A stretch of DNA of 64,000 nt from Prorocentrum cordatum (GCA_963575745.1 CAUYUJ010005658.1:62001-126000), one strand, 5' to 3'; counted from the stretch's first letter, positions 31,311 to 42,672 are shown. Notes: generated by a model not told the origin, from the sequence alone. Made by a program: numbers and translations.

Positions 31311-32295
31311 CCCCCCGCCCCGATGCCCGCCCGCCCCACGCGGGCCTCGGACCCGCGGGAGACGAAGGCGGGGCTCGGGAACAGCGGTGCGAGGTCCACT
31401 CAGCGCACCGCCATGCCCGCCGCACCTCCAAACGAGGCCGTCTCGGCTAGGAAGGAGAGCAAGGGGGGCCAAAGCCCGCTCGCAGGGTGCGCAGGGGAAA
31501 CTACCCGCGGTTAGCGGCCCCAGGGTGTGCCCCCCAAAACGCTTCGGCACTCACGGGCGACCCCCCGCCACTGCGGGCGACGAGGCTGGGGGGGCAAGGA
31601 AAGAATGACAAATGGAAACAAAAACAGCGCCGCATCGTGAGCACGGGCGCGGGCGCTCCCACCGGCGCACAGAGATTCGCGCGCCGGGCATATACAGGGT
31701 AAAAATACTGCGATCGAAGCTGCGACGACAACTGATCATGCAGACATATGCGCCACTCACTGGGATGTCCAGGCCCGAGTTCGCATTGGCATTCAGATCG
31801 AAGTTGTCGCGGCGCCAGGTCGAACGCATCGCATGGTCAAAGCTGTTGCGACAAATGATCAAAGAAACAAGTTGTGTCAAATCGATTGCGGCAACTGATT
31901 GCGCGAGGCGCTCCAGGCCTCAAGAAAAGCGCGACGACCGTCAAAAGAAATGCAGATGTGTGATAAGCTTATCAAAATAAAGAATATGGGAATCATGGTT
32001 CGCATGTCGCACTCTGCGCTTCCGGCTTCCCATGAGAAGAAAATCTATAGTATGGTGTGAGACGATTGGCGACGGGCGACCTGCCTGGGTGCGTTCATGC
32101 ACGTGATGTCCCAGATAAGTCAGGCACTGATGGCGGGCGACCTACCGGGGTGCGTTTATGCCCAGAAGGCTATGATATATTGAACGATACAGTGCCATGA
32201 GACATTCAATCTGGAATATGCAGATACGTGATGCCACGGCGATGTCGAAAGATATGCAGCATGGATGCCAAAGAGAAAAAAGTACGAAACAAAAT
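31311..32295. other. Nothing recognised
   Basis: GC-rich to about 31.65 kb, then AT-richer. ATGGCGGGCGACCTRCCKGGGTGCGTT-type text is duplicated loosely at about 32,070-32,095 and 32,130-32,158. No gene supported. Confidence 0.4.
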
Positions 32296-32922
32296 CTACA
32301 TGAACCCAAAGCAACGAAACCTTTGGAAATCGTAGTAGGGGTCATCCCAAATGCGATTACCATGGTCGCCAAACTGGCCAATCGTATGCGTAGTGTTCGG
32401 GTCAATCCGAAAGCGCTTGCAATCGTTCTCGCCAACGTAGATCCAATTGCGCAAATGGCATGACCAATGGCGGTACGCGTGGTTCTCGCAGTGCTCAAGG
32501 CGGTCGCGCCACCGCGCATCTGGGCGGCGCTTCCGCGCGGCACTGCGGCTGCGCTCCCGGTGGAGCAATGCAGCCTTGCGGGTTGTGATCAGCTTCTGCG
32601 GCCTCCGCGTCGGCGCCCGCGGCCGACGCGGCGGCGCCCGCGGCGCCCTTGCGCCCGGTGCAATCGGAGCGGCGGCGGCAGCGGCCCCGCCAGTCCAGCC
32701 AGCGCGGCCGTGGGCAGGGCCGCCAGAGGGCGCCGCGCCCTCGGAGGAGGCGGCGCCCATGCCGAGCCCATCGCGACGCGGGGATGGAGGCGCGGGAGGC
32801 GGGGTAGGGCGTGGGTCGGCGAAAGGAGCAATCCCTTCACCGACAGCCTTGCCCCCCTCGCCCTCCTGGGCCTCGCCCTCTGGGGCCTCCGCCCAAAGCT
32901 CCGCGAGCGTCGCGCGGCCCAT
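32296..32922 (-). CDS. Hypothetical ORF, end of the minus-strand block
   Basis: A 208-codon frame. The first half is Ala/Pro-rich and could be compositional. The C-terminal half (WSCHLRNWIYVGENDCKRFR onward) has a varied, protein-like composition with aromatic residues and ends in FRCFGFM. I do not recognise a family. It may be the C-terminus of the broken block upstream or part of a transposon. Confidence 0.35.
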   Translation of the reverse strand: MGRATLAELWAEAPEGEAQEGEGGKAVGEGIAPFADPRPTPPPAPPSPRRDGLGMGAASSEGAAPSGGPAHGRAGWTGGAAAAAAPIAPGARAPRAPPRRPRAPTRRPQKLITTRKAALLHRERSRSAARKRRPDARWRDRLEHCENHAYRHWSCHLRNWIYVGENDCKRFRIDPNTTHTIGQFGDHGNRIWDDPYYDFQRFRCFGFM

Positions 32923-33034
32923 GGGCCCTGGCCCCTTCCCGGGTGGAGCGGGAAAGGTCGCGAATCTTTCTCGAAGCGCTCAGGGCGGGCCGTCGCGCCA
33001 GGGACCAGACTCGCGCGCGCATCCTTTCGCCGCG

Positions 33035-33422
33035 CTAGGGTTCGAGGCCGCGTTCAATCCTGAGGCGAATCATCTGCTCCGAAAAGACAAGGCGCTGCTG
33101 GAAGCGAAAGGCGACGCTCGCATGATTAGGGATGACACACATTGCCTCCGACATCATCTGGGCCCACATCGGCACCTGCCATGCGACATCGCTCGGCCGA
33201 AGGCGATCCCTGCCCAAGCCATTTCGGGTGCCGAATTTCGGCTATAGCGGCAAGCTTCCGAAAGTAATCTCTCTTTCTCGCAGCGTCGGATCGCTGGCCT
33301 ACAATCCCGACGGAGACGTCTTCGCGCATTATGCGTTTCAGGTCGCCACGGACCCAGTTGACGACGCTAGCGACGACTGCAAACTGAACCTCGCCGATGT
33401 CGCCACGGGCGAGAGAAGTCAC
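33035..33422 (-). pseudogene. Hypothetical protein fragments, two frames
   Basis: Two overlapping minus frames share one apparent protein. The first (from 33,422) reads GEVQFAVVASVVNWVRGDLK, then continues best in the other frame as DVAWQVPMWAQMMSEAMCVI and FRFQQRLVFSEQMIRL. The composition is protein-like and the frame change near 33,210 suggests decay. No family recognised. Confidence 0.35.
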
Positions 33423-34060
33423 GCATCTCTTGCAAGTGCGGCTGCTATAGTTATCGGGGAGGTCACGGAAGCATTTGTCGCAGTGCCGCTTTTCCGTTTG
33501 AGTCTGACTTGCACCATCTGGATGAGCATCTCAATGCGACTGCGGGTGTTTCCACCGGCGCTCACGGGACGTCCGAGATCATCGCGGAGGGCCCGATCGG
33601 GGATCGAATGAACGCTATCAGAGGCAAGATAGGTCGCAAATCCATTGCGAATCATCTGGTCGGAAAGATCACCTGTCGATATGTTCCCGCAAGACTGGCT
33701 TGCTGAGGCCGTGCCAGGATGCTCGGCGATGATCTGATTCGCCTTTTCGATGAGCACAAGTTCCGTCTCAGCCTTCTCATCCTCCTCCAGGCATTCGTCG
33801 GAGTCGGCCCGGAGGACGTCGACGATCTGTTCCTGAGTGGGGGCAGCGGCAGAGGCAGAGCCGCCTGGGTCAGGAACAGGGCCTGGGAGCTCAGAGGTGC
33901 GCGGAGTACCATTGGCGCCAGTCTCAGAAATGCGAGGTTCATCGGCGGCATCCGCATCCGTTTGGTCGTCCATGGGCAAGTCGGATTGCAAGCAACCCTG
34001 GGGTTTCGCACCGGCGGCCACCGTGACATCCCAGAACTTGCGAAAAGTAAGATACCCCAA
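33419..34060 (-). CDS. Hypothetical acidic ORF
   Basis: A 213-codon frame, acidic in the middle (DSDECLEEDEKAETELVLIE) and basic at the end. It overlaps the next minus frame by four bases. It contains one copy of the recurrent GCRGGYGTTTCCACCGGCGC motif (33,542-33,561), but read in a phase that gives SAGGNTRS, not the APVETPA seen elsewhere, so a frame slip may be present. Function unknown. Confidence 0.35.
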   Translation of the reverse strand: MGYLTFRKFWDVTVAAGAKPQGCLQSDLPMDDQTDADAADEPRISETGANGTPRTSELPGPVPDPGGSASAAAPTQEQIVDVLRADSDECLEEDEKAETELVLIEKANQIIAEHPGTASASQSCGNISTGDLSDQMIRNGFATYLASDSVHSIPDRALRDDLGRPVSAGGNTRSRIEMLIQMVQVRLKRKSGTATNASVTSPITIAAALARDA

Positions 34061-34191
34061 ATGATTACGGTGAGTATCAGCACTGGTGTCCCAACCAAGC
34101 GTTCGGTTGATGTGGTGAAGAAAGCCGCATACGTGGTGGACATCGGATGGAACAAGCTGTACGTCATCGCCCTAGCATTCCAGGTTCCAAA

Positions 34192-35270
34192 TCAGAGTTG
34201 TAGAAAGCGGTTATGATTAAAAAAATATGGCAGCTGAGTGGCCCATGGGCTGCGGCGATAAAACCTCATGTTGCGATATCCAATGTCAATGCTGAACCGA
34301 AAACTGATGTCGATATAGGTTTCGAACACATGTTTGTCATCCACGCAGGTGACGATGATGTGCTGCTCGAGATCGCATAGCAACGCGTCAGTATTGGTTG
34401 GGATTCCAGGTGCAACCGCCATGACTGTTGGCAACCTGGAAAAAAAGCCAGCTGCGGTAAGGTCGTTAAGCAGGATGCCGCTTGGATCGATGACCGTGGA
34501 AATTGCCATGGTCCTCCTCGTACGCTTCGACAGTCCGATCTTCGCCGTGGTCCGCTTCCGCGGGGTCAATGCCGTGAGTCGCGGGTGTTTCCACCGGCGC
34601 ATCATCGACTGTGTCGCCGACGAAGGTGCATAAATGCTCGTCCACGTCGCGTGGTGAAGAATGGGTGTGCGTTTCATCGGGCAGATCAACATGCATATGA
34701 TCTTCGGACTTGTACCCACTAGGTGCATGTCCGCGATCATCGTACCATCTGTTGACCCAGAGGAGCACATCACCACGAAGTGGAATTTGAACCGAACGTA
34801 GTTGCCAGCATGGGCCAAATCAGCGACAGGGCCGAATAGCTTACCTTCCTGCAAGGCAATGGCTTGCCTGATGTCTCCATGCGGCCACGGGGCGTCGGAA
34901 GCTCGGCAGCGAGAGGTGCGCCAAGGTCGCGCGTGGATGAAGGCGCCGTTCTGGATATGTCTGTACCTGGGGCCTCTCAGCAAGCAATCCTCGGAGAGCT
35001 CCGAAACCAGCGGCTCGAAGTACTGCTCTTTGCAGGTCTGCAAGGTGCTCCACCATTCAATGGCGCTGGCGCTGTCATCGGCGGTCTCCTGCCCCACTCG
35101 GGCTGGCGACATCTCCGATGGGGTCGCATCCTGCTCGGGCGCAGGTGTCTCCGCCGGCGCAGGAGTGCCCGCGTATCCGGCGGTAGCGGCCAGATATGCA
35201 CCCAGGCGAAGAACATCATGGATGTCGGGGTCGACATCTGCGGGCGCGGCTGCCTGCGAGGGCCCAACTA
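34192..35270 (-). pseudogene. Hypothetical multi-frame protein
   Basis: The protein-like text moves between two minus frames. From about 35,240 it reads through AIEWWSTLQTCKEQYFEPLV and GKLFGPVADLAHAGNYVRFK, then near 34,770 another frame (34,466-34,768) looks better, acidic with DEHLCTFVGD and APVETPATHGIDPAE. After about 34,470 the first frame resumes (HIIVTCVDDKHVFETYIDIS). This pattern implies at least two frameshifts or unrecognised introns. No family recognised. Confidence 0.4.
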
Positions 35271-35499
35271 CGATGGGCGGCGTCGGAGGCGGTAGGCGCC
35301 TGGAAACACAGGGGCCGCTCGCGCGGGACATTGGGGGCCGCGGGGGCCCGCGCGGGTGCTGGTGGCCGCGGCGAGGGCATGTGCTGCGGCATGCGTCTCG
35401 CCGCAGGTGCTGCCACCGGCGCAATGTCACGAACTTCATACTGACTCCGTGGCTCAGGGGGCTTGTCCAGCGGAGAGCACGTCCACGGCGCGCTGCGCT

Positions 35500-36020
35500 C
35501 AGGGCAGAGGACTATGCCCACGCCGGCACGGATTGCGAGAATGGCACCTCGCGGGATGGTCCGCGGGCACATGATGGCGCCCTGCTCTCCAAGGCCAAAC
35601 TCACGACGAGCGGCAGTGGCAGCTTCAATGTCAATGACGATGTCGACCTGCTTCTTCCTGCGGTCGAATGTGTATTCGAAAAGCTTGGCGCGGGGGCTCG
35701 GCGCGCCATCAAACGCGCAGGAAAGGGAGCTAAAGCAAGCTTCCTTCCGAGCCATGCGTGTAGCGCCATGCCCAGGAATGATGCCGTAGGTAGCAATGCT
35801 GGTCCTAGCATCCTTAGTAATGGCATGGTGCAGGTACTTGACGTCTGTCCATGATAAACGTTTCCAACGCATGTTCCAGGGCTGGCTCAGAGCGCGCACG
35901 CAGCTCGTCCACGAACAGCCCGAACAGCCAAAACGCTCTCCCATGGAATGGTATGTCCAAGGGCGTTGCAACCATCATGCCGAACAAGGACCTGGAAACG
36001 TGCCCTGTCGTCTTCGGACT
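35500..36020 (-). pseudogene. KptA/Tpt1-like RNA 2'-phosphotransferase domain, broken
   Basis: Tpt1/KptA enzymes transfer a 2'-phosphate from RNA to NAD through an ADP-ribosyltransferase fold. The order of blocks fits: DDRARFQVLVRHDGCNALGH, then VLAVRAVRGRAA at the position of the usual R-A-x-Q-G-H-S. After a frame change near 35,880 come YLHHAITKDARTSIATYGII, an FSS block, VDIVIDIEAATAARREFG and QGAIMCPRTIPRGAILAI. The QGHS box is altered to RGRA and the domain is split over two frames (36,696-35,887 and 35,971-35,216), so I infer a decayed copy. A Pro/Ala-rich linker follows. Identification is by motif pattern; other ADP-ribosyltransferase-fold families are possible. Confidence 0.6.
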
Positions 36021-36696
36021 GCCAATGTTGTTCATGGTCTTGAACCTGCCGCATGTGGTCAACGACAATTTGTTTGTCTGGTCCATCTCTGCTCTGTCTA
36101 AATTCCGTCTTCATCAGCTGGTCGAACGAGGAGGCAGCGCTGCAAACTCCCCATGGCGCCGCGTCGGGCGACCGCGGCCATATGTTGACTCGACGATCAA
36201 GGAACTGGTTGAGTCCATTGCGCTCCTGGCTGTCGAGGCACAACGTGGTGGAGATCGATTTGCTGAGCTGCTTGGTCGTGCCAAAGAAGATGGGCGCGTC
36301 CCCGTCCTTGGAGGAGAGGTGGCCCCAGTTGCTCTGTTCGCGCATGACATAACGTGACCCATTCGTATTCAGGGAAAGATCCGATGCCGTGCAAATCCGG
36401 GGCATGCGCGCGATGACGAAATCGTCGCATTGTAATCGCTCAATATACTGCTGATCCGTCGTGCACATGGAGCAGTTGCCATGCACCTGCAAGGGGGGAG
36501 ATTCCCAGGGGAAGGGGTAAACTGTCTTCTTACGTATGCAGCACTCCCTGGGAGTGCAGTAATTGCCATATTTGCCAAATATATCATGTCCAAGTTCATG
36601 TCGGGATCGATCGCGGCACTCGTGCGCGGCCATCGCTGTGAGCCGGGCTGCTGCTGCAGAAGCCGCAGTAGGAGCGGCGTCTGCAGGCGCTGCCAC
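36021..36696 (-). CDS. Hypothetical Cys/His-rich region upstream of the KptA-like domain
   Basis: The same minus frame that carries the start of the KptA-like domain opens at 36,696. After an Ala-rich start it has a Cys-rich stretch (YGNYCTPRECC, GNCSMC) that could bind metal, then FVIARMPRI and NRNG-like text without a known motif. It may be the N-terminal part of the same protein. Confidence 0.35.
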
Positions 36697-37042
36697 CAGC
36701 GCGGTGGAGGCGCAGGTGGATCCTCGGGCTTCGCCGGAAGAATCGGCGGCGGCGAATGCGGCGGCAGAGGCGGCTTCGCCGGGGCAGGCGCAGCGGCGCC
36801 CTCGGGCGGGGGAGGGGCCTTTGGCGGAGGCGGCGGAACCCGCAGTGGGTCCTTGTTCCCCTCGCGTGGTGGCGGGGATGGCGGGCCATCCATATTCGCC
36901 TCGGCCTGCTGCCGGAACCGCGTTTACAACTCTTCGATGTAGGCGTCGTTGCAGTTAATGGCTTCGTCGAGGTAGCTCGTTTCGGCGCTCGCCCGCGCGT
37001 CGGAGACTGGGCGTGCTCCATCGACGAACTGCTGTGGGACAA
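36697..37042 (-). CDS. Proline-rich hypothetical segment
   Basis: A minus frame ending at 36,369 reads DGPPSPPPREGNKDPLRVPP and further PPPP/PAP runs to about 36,700. It looks like a linker between the 37-38 kb ORF and the Cys-rich/KptA-like region. A loose recurrent-motif copy lies at 36,683. Confidence 0.3.
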
Positions 37043-37064
37043 GCCGCGTCGTGCCGTGGCGCAT

Positions 37065-38225
37065 CTAGACTGCCTTGGACGCGGACTCTTTCAGATAATC
37101 ACGCTGGGGCGACGACCATGCACTCCAAAGCCCAAACTGGTCATTGATCAGGCCGTTGAGTCTCTCGAGTATCTTGGTATACGACTTGAAGTAGATCCGA
37201 TCCGCGGCCGAAGAAGCCGCTTTGCAATCCCAATCCGTGCCGTGGGCTGATGGTTCCGCCTGAGTGCGCGCCGGAAGTGTCGCTTCTGGCGCTGACATTC
37301 TGGGCCTTTCACAGGGCCCCACGGGGGCTTGGGCACAGAGGGCCGGAGTGTCAGAAGGCATGCTCGGCGCGGGCGTCACCGCTGGCGGGGGGGCGGGAAC
37401 GGCGTCAGCCGCAGAATGCATGGACCTCGAGGCACGATTCATCCACGACGCCATCTCATGGTCACCACGTGCATTTGTCTGCAAAGCACTGAGGCCGTAA
37501 CGACGTTGAAAGCGTGTGGATTGCCCCAGGCGCATGCGAAGAGCATGCCGCAGTTCGAGGGCCTGTTTGCGCCCCTGATAGTCCGCGACGGGTTTAATCA
37601 GGGGGTGGCGAAAAGGGAACGGCTGGGTCGCCAAGGACATCGGGATTGCACTCAAGTTGCGCGCCGTAGTCCCACGCACGAACAGCAACGCCAGCTGCAC
37701 AAAATCGTGCTCGTCCCTGGAGGCGTGCCATGCGTTGGCGCGTGGACGGCCCTGCGTCTCACCCCATTGTTCCACGGGTAGGACGGCAAAACCTCTGGCG
37801 GTGAACATGGAGGTGATCTCCTCGGTAAGGACGTGGAACGTAGCACCTCGGCCCCACTGCGTAGCCTTGCCAAGGCCCACGACAGAGGGGCAGCGGAAAT
37901 AGTTCATCGCATCCGTGCAACGTGAGATGTCTACCTTGACGTGCTGAGTCAGGCACGGCTCTACACCTTGGCGTGTAGGGATCCACTGTTTGTGGTACTG
38001 GGGGATAGGCTGCTTCGGGCACAATGTGGACTCAGTCAATGCGTGCGCCATCCGAAGCAATGTCATTGGCGCTCCACCAGAGAAAGGCACTGAGACCTCG
38101 TTGGTAGTTCTTCTGCTTGACATAGGTAGGCAAGTGTCCACCCAATAGCTCCATGTGACTGTGTTCCTTTCACGATAAACATCGTAGTCTCCGGTCATCG
38201 AATGCGCTGTGGCCTCGCGTATCAC
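37065..38225 (-). CDS. Hypothetical 386-residue ORF
   Basis: The longest uninterrupted minus frame in the 32-39 kb block. N-terminal two thirds are of normal composition (GLGKATQWGRGATFHVLTEE, FAVLPVEQW). A Pro/Ala linker around 37,250-37,400 follows, then a short helical end (KILERLNGLINDQFGLWSAW). No family recognised. The linker holds a diverged copy of the recurrent motif (PPAVTPAPS). It overlaps the upstream ORF by four bases. Confidence 0.45.
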   Translation of the reverse strand: MIREATAHSMTGDYDVYRERNTVTWSYWVDTCLPMSSRRTTNEVSVPFSGGAPMTLLRMAHALTESTLCPKQPIPQYHKQWIPTRQGVEPCLTQHVKVDISRCTDAMNYFRCPSVVGLGKATQWGRGATFHVLTEEITSMFTARGFAVLPVEQWGETQGRPRANAWHASRDEHDFVQLALLFVRGTTARNLSAIPMSLATQPFPFRHPLIKPVADYQGRKQALELRHALRMRLGQSTRFQRRYGLSALQTNARGDHEMASWMNRASRSMHSAADAVPAPPPAVTPAPSMPSDTPALCAQAPVGPCERPRMSAPEATLPARTQAEPSAHGTDWDCKAASSAADRIYFKSYTKILERLNGLINDQFGLWSAWSSPQRDYLKESASKAV

Positions 38226-39231
38226 GTTGCGTCATTATGTTCTTGATTGCGCGGGTCCGCGGAAGCCGCGATGACATCGAGTTTGTTGCCCATGTCTTCG
38301 TTATGTCTCTGTCGCGCAGCGGCTGGGTCAAACATGCAGGTGTCTCCACCGGCCCCAGGCAACAAGAGCAAATGGCATCCGATGGGAAAGTCGTGCAAGA
38401 GCCAAAAGGTCTTGTAGTCTGTCTCCTGCGTGGCCCGCAACAGTATGTCATCACGCATCCAGATACTGAAATCCTCAAGCGTCGCACGTTGCTGGCATCG
38501 GAACTCGCGCATCCAAGGGCAAATCAGAGAAACGAACGCTGGGTTGGACGCATCCACAATCTGTTTGCGAAGTCGTGGATCGTTCATGTCGCCGACGCCC
38601 TGGCAGGGTGATTTCTTCTCTCTGAGCTTGCCACTTTTACACTGCATGATGCAACTGGAGTCGCTGTGTAGATTCACCCACACCATGGCGTTTCCATCTG
38701 GTCCGAGAGCACGAATGACCGAAAATCCAAAATCCCTCTGCACCAGAAAAACCCAACCGCTGTCGCTGAACATTTTCTTGAGGTAACAACCAGACGCAAA
38801 CGCCGACCATCCTGGTGGAGGGGCGGCCGGATCATCCTTGAAACTGTCGTCGCATCCAGAACTGCCAGCGCCCTTGCCTGGAGGCGCGTCGCTGGTGCGG
38901 GGCAGGTCGGGCACCGCCAACTTGGGTCAGAAGTGCGCAACTTTTTCGTTGAAACAAGCGCGCCATCATTTGCGGGCGTTGCCGCCGGCACTGGCAGGGA
39001 CTCAGGTCCACCGAGGCCTCCGCGCGAAGTCACCCACGACGATGCGTTCGTCTCGCACTTGCTGTCGTCTGTCAGATTGTGGAAAACGCGGCAACAGGTA
39101 TCCTGCAGTGCGTCGGCAACCTCACCGATGTGGCCCGCCATATCGGATGCGCGCGGCGCAGCGGGCGGCCCCGAAGGCAACTTCGCGCTTGTCTCGAGCG
39201 AGTCCGGAGAAGTTGGCCGACATGAGTCCAT
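38222..39231 (-). pseudogene. Hypothetical protein, start of the minus-strand block
   Basis: A frame from 39,231 gives MDSCRPTSPDSLE and PVPAATPANDGALVSTKKL; near 38,930 a second frame takes over with GWSAFASGCYLKKMFSDSGW and KTFWLLHDFPIGCHLLLLPG. The text is protein-like, with several Cys and Trp. Frames differ, so one shift or intron is implied. It begins about 600 bases after the end of the copia pol region. No family recognised. Confidence 0.4.
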
Positions 39232-39849
39232 GGTGTTGTAAGACTAGTGGCATGGGATTGTCCGCGTAGTGCGCCTCATATGTCGTCGTAGTCTGCCCTG
39301 ACGTTTGTCCAGAAGGATATTGCAATGTAGATCCCATGGCATCCGAAGAATCTCCCATCTGCCACTGCCCATGTTGTTGCACCCCTCCATCGGGGACACT
39401 CGATGCCCTCTGTGCCGAGCGAGGGCACGTTGTGCAACGGGGACTCGGGGCACTGCTGAAGGGTGTCCACAATGGCGGATCGGGGCGCCGTTCGTGGTGG
39501 AGGAGGGAATTCGTGGGACTGCCACTTGTGGAAAGAACGCAGGACCCACGCGCATTTTGCCATCGACGCCAGCATGGGTGCCACCTCCGATCTGCACACC
39601 GTGCAACTCAATCGAGAGGTTGGCCATGATGGCCCGAGGTTGGGCGGGGATGGTCCTATTGCCTGGGTGGGGGGCGAAAACCGCGCGCGCTTGAAAGTCG
39701 GAACGGCTTCGGATAGACGCGCATCTGGCAACGCGCGCGCGCGTGCGAATGGAACGCAGCGGAAGAGCAAAGCTGGGGTCAAAAGCAACAATACTAACGG
39801 TCTTGGCGGTATCCAAATTCTTCTCAGTCTTCGCGAGGAGAACAGGGAA
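39232..39849 (-). other. Region downstream of copia pol
   Basis: The minus frame of the RNase H end continues here without recognisable domains. This is where a 3' LTR would be expected, but I could not find its 5' partner by eye. Confidence 0.4.
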
Positions 39850-40730
39850 GATGAGCGATAGCTCCAATAACTCTTGCCAGAGGTAGGCCTTCTTAGGCTC
39901 AAAATGCCTAGTCATCATGTCATCAACCTGTTCTTTAGTACCTGTATATTTGCGCTGTGTCTGTTCCTGCTCACATATTTCTGTAGCCCCATCCAAGTTA
40001 ATGCGATGAGTGCCATGTAGATGACGAAGTGCGGGCGTTCGTCCTCTTTGGGCCATCGCAATAGCTGCCTAGTTACCCTCGGCCACAATGATGTGCACCT
40101 CGGCCGCAATGAAGTGCACCGCCGGAGGTGGTGCCGGCGCGGAGAGAAGACGTGGGCCATGTAATACGATGTCATCGTACATGATGTTGGATGGCGGTGT
40201 TGGCGACGACGGTGTAGCTCGTGTCGACATCCTGGTGCCGGGAGAAGAATGCGCGTAGATGGAGCCCTCCGCGGGGGCGTTTTGCGCCGCTTCTTCTCCG
40301 CGGCCGTGGGCGCGCCGGGGCTGCAGCCTCCCGAATGGAAAGCATAAGAAAACCGTCCGTTCGCAAAGTCGCGTCAAGAACCCTGATCCCGGACTCCGCG
40401 GACGAAAACGATGCCACGGCTTGCTTGTTGCACGCGGCACTGGGCGGGTAGGGGGAATGCGTCGGGGCCCACCGGCGCCGCGAAGACGCCGGTGGTCGAC
40501 TTTGAGCCCCCGACGCAATATGCGAAGGTGGCGTCGGTGTAGAGCACGATGGAGATTTGATCTAATATGTCACCAACCCACCCATGAAGATAGCGCATGC
40601 GTGTAGTCTGCAAGTAACAGACCAATGGAGGTAAACGCTCATCACAGGCGTAGCTCCATGCAGTGATCTCCCACGCCAGCCGGCAGACAGGGCGCGCGAG
40701 GTCCAACCTGCAGCAGCGTGCCAGGTACAA
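39850..40730 (-). pseudogene. Copia RNase H and pol C-terminus, broken
   Basis: YLARCCRLDLARPVCRLAWE, then LYTDATFAYCVGGSKSTTGV, is the usual copia RT/RNase H junction, with Asp in YTDA. Another frame continues ASFSSAESGIRVLDATLRTD, where E of the S-x-E-S/A box is present. A third frame gives LRHLHGTHRINLDGA and KYTGTKEQVDDMMTRHF (the conserved ADIxTK-like end) up to about 39,860. At least two frame changes. Confidence 0.8.
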
Positions 40731-41079
40731 GATCTCGACCAGGACACTCGACTGCGTCGGGTCAGAGGACGCCTATGCCATTGCAATCCCGATCCGGGAC
40801 GGGCGCATCCTCGATGACAGGCGTGCCCGCATGTGGGAGATCGGCACGCGCGATGCGCACGGTGTCGCTCGTGCTCTTTTTCTCCAAACGACGCGCGAGA
40901 TCTGGGCGCGGGTTCGGCAAGCGGCGCAAAAGATCGAGGCTGGGTTCAGCGAGGCCTGTGCGAGGATGACCCCGTTTCCCGTGAACAAAACACGCCAGGA
41001 AGCTTGGGCGCGCATTCCAAGTACCGAACGATGCACTGATCGGCAAAGCCAGCATGTCGTGTCTAAAACCACGATTATT

Positions 41080-41700
41080 TGATGCGGATGCATACTGTTG
41101 TGTCATGATCTGGTAGCATGGGTCGAAACGTGGCCATGCGTCTGGCGAAAACGCTATGCGGTACTTTCCATGTGTCTCGGCAATGGGTTGCGGGACCTGC
41201 CATCTTGAAGTCGTCGACGTACAAAGACAGAAGATGGTCAACTTGTCACGCTTACATTCCCATCCGGGGATCAGTCCGACTCCCACTGACTCTAGGCAAG
41301 CACGACAGCGACGCCCCGAGCATGCACCCGCCAGTGGGTGGCCATAGAGAGCGAGGCGCAGTCGACAAACGGGGCTCATGTATTTGGCCCAAGAAGTAGG
41401 CTGCCGCCATTTGGGCAAAGAAATCCACGCGCCAACGGGGTCGATTCGACCGTCACCATTGAGCAGGGCGTGTGCGTATGCTCTGGGTGCATCACTATGC
41501 TCGCCGCCGTTCCCTAGCACCTAGCAACAACGCAGTGGCGTCGCATGGCTTCGAGGCCTCAATGCGGGAGGCACTGGATGCAGCGTCGGCGAATGCAGCA
41601 GCCAGGCCGCTCTCGCCTTTCATATGGACGCCATGGACCACGACGCGGCCCTTCTACTTCTGAAATTCTGAAGGAAATTCAACATGTTTGACACCAGAAA
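41080..41700 (-). pseudogene. Copia reverse transcriptase core, broken
   Basis: A minus frame reads DAPRAYAHALLNG, WISLPKW and VCRLRLALYGHPLAGA, matching the copia series A-Y-x-Q-A, W-V-x-L-P and L-Y-G-H-P. The catalytic motif reads YVDDFKMAGP only in a shifted frame; the codons for Y-V-D-D are at 41,221-41,210. Upstream, FADAASSASRIEASKPCDA fits the preceding conserved block. Frame changes between motifs make it nonfunctional. Confidence 0.8.
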
Positions 41701-42378
41701 ACTCGAGGATGTTGGCGAAGTGAACCGTCTTGAAATCCCACTGTGCAGTGCGGACGACGCCGTCGCGTTCCATAACCGTACCGAGCATCCATGCTTGCTT
41801 CTTTTCCAGTCGTTCATGTTCCTTGCGAAAGGGGTATTGTGCTCTCGTGGCCCTGCCGCAACCTCCTTCTTCGTAAGGTTGCGCGCGGCAAGGTTGCGGG
41901 TGGCGAGATAGGGCCGTTCCCAGTGAATCGAATCCAGTTTGCTCCTGCGTTCCTGACGGGAACCAGGTGCACGTAGCATCATAGGTACTGTTCCGTCGTG
42001 GTCCGGCAGCGCATGCGAGCGTGCAGCGGTCGCTGGAATTGCTCCGGGCTGTGGGCAATAGTATAAAGTGGCGATGATGTCACGTGGACCGTCAAGAAAG
42101 GCGGCATGAAGGATGTTGTTGTCGGCGGCGCTCTTCACATTCTCGTCTCGGATGACGGCTCCATTGCGCAGGTCGTAAGCAATGCGTCGTTCGACGGCGT
42201 TCCACGCGGGGCCGTCACCATTGCGGTCTCGAAAACGATGGGCAAGCTTGTCGGTTCGAGTCCAGACGCGAAGAGCGGAATTACGTCGCGTCTCCCGTGC
42301 GCGGAGAACATCTTCGGCGAACCCTTTCCCGGCGAGTCGCTCTCTTGGACGTAATGTTCCAGAAGTCAGGCATGACAT
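41620..42378 (-). pseudogene. Copia pol linker region
   Basis: Two minus frames carry protein-like text between integrase and RT (RDENVKSAADNNILHAAFLD; later QWDFKTVHFANILEF). Position in the element supports pol identity. No catalytic motif is expected here. Confidence 0.5.
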
Positions 42379-42672
42379 GATGCGGTCGGGATGGCCCGGG
42401 CGCGGGCCTGGCGACCATGAGTGTTCATCTTGCCGTCTGGCGCGATTTCGGGCCGCTGGTAGAAGCGAACAATTCCGGACCTAGGCTCTCTGAGATGACG
42501 GTGGTCATTTTCACTTCCACCCCACGCATCGCAGAAATATTTCACTCCCTCAGAAGTAGATGACATCGAACTTGCCCACCTGGACTGGGATCCCGAACGC
42601 GTCGTCGGCGGAGCGAAAAAGCTTCGTGCGAGACGCGCGGATGCGTCGTGAGATAGACTCACCGCGTTGTTC

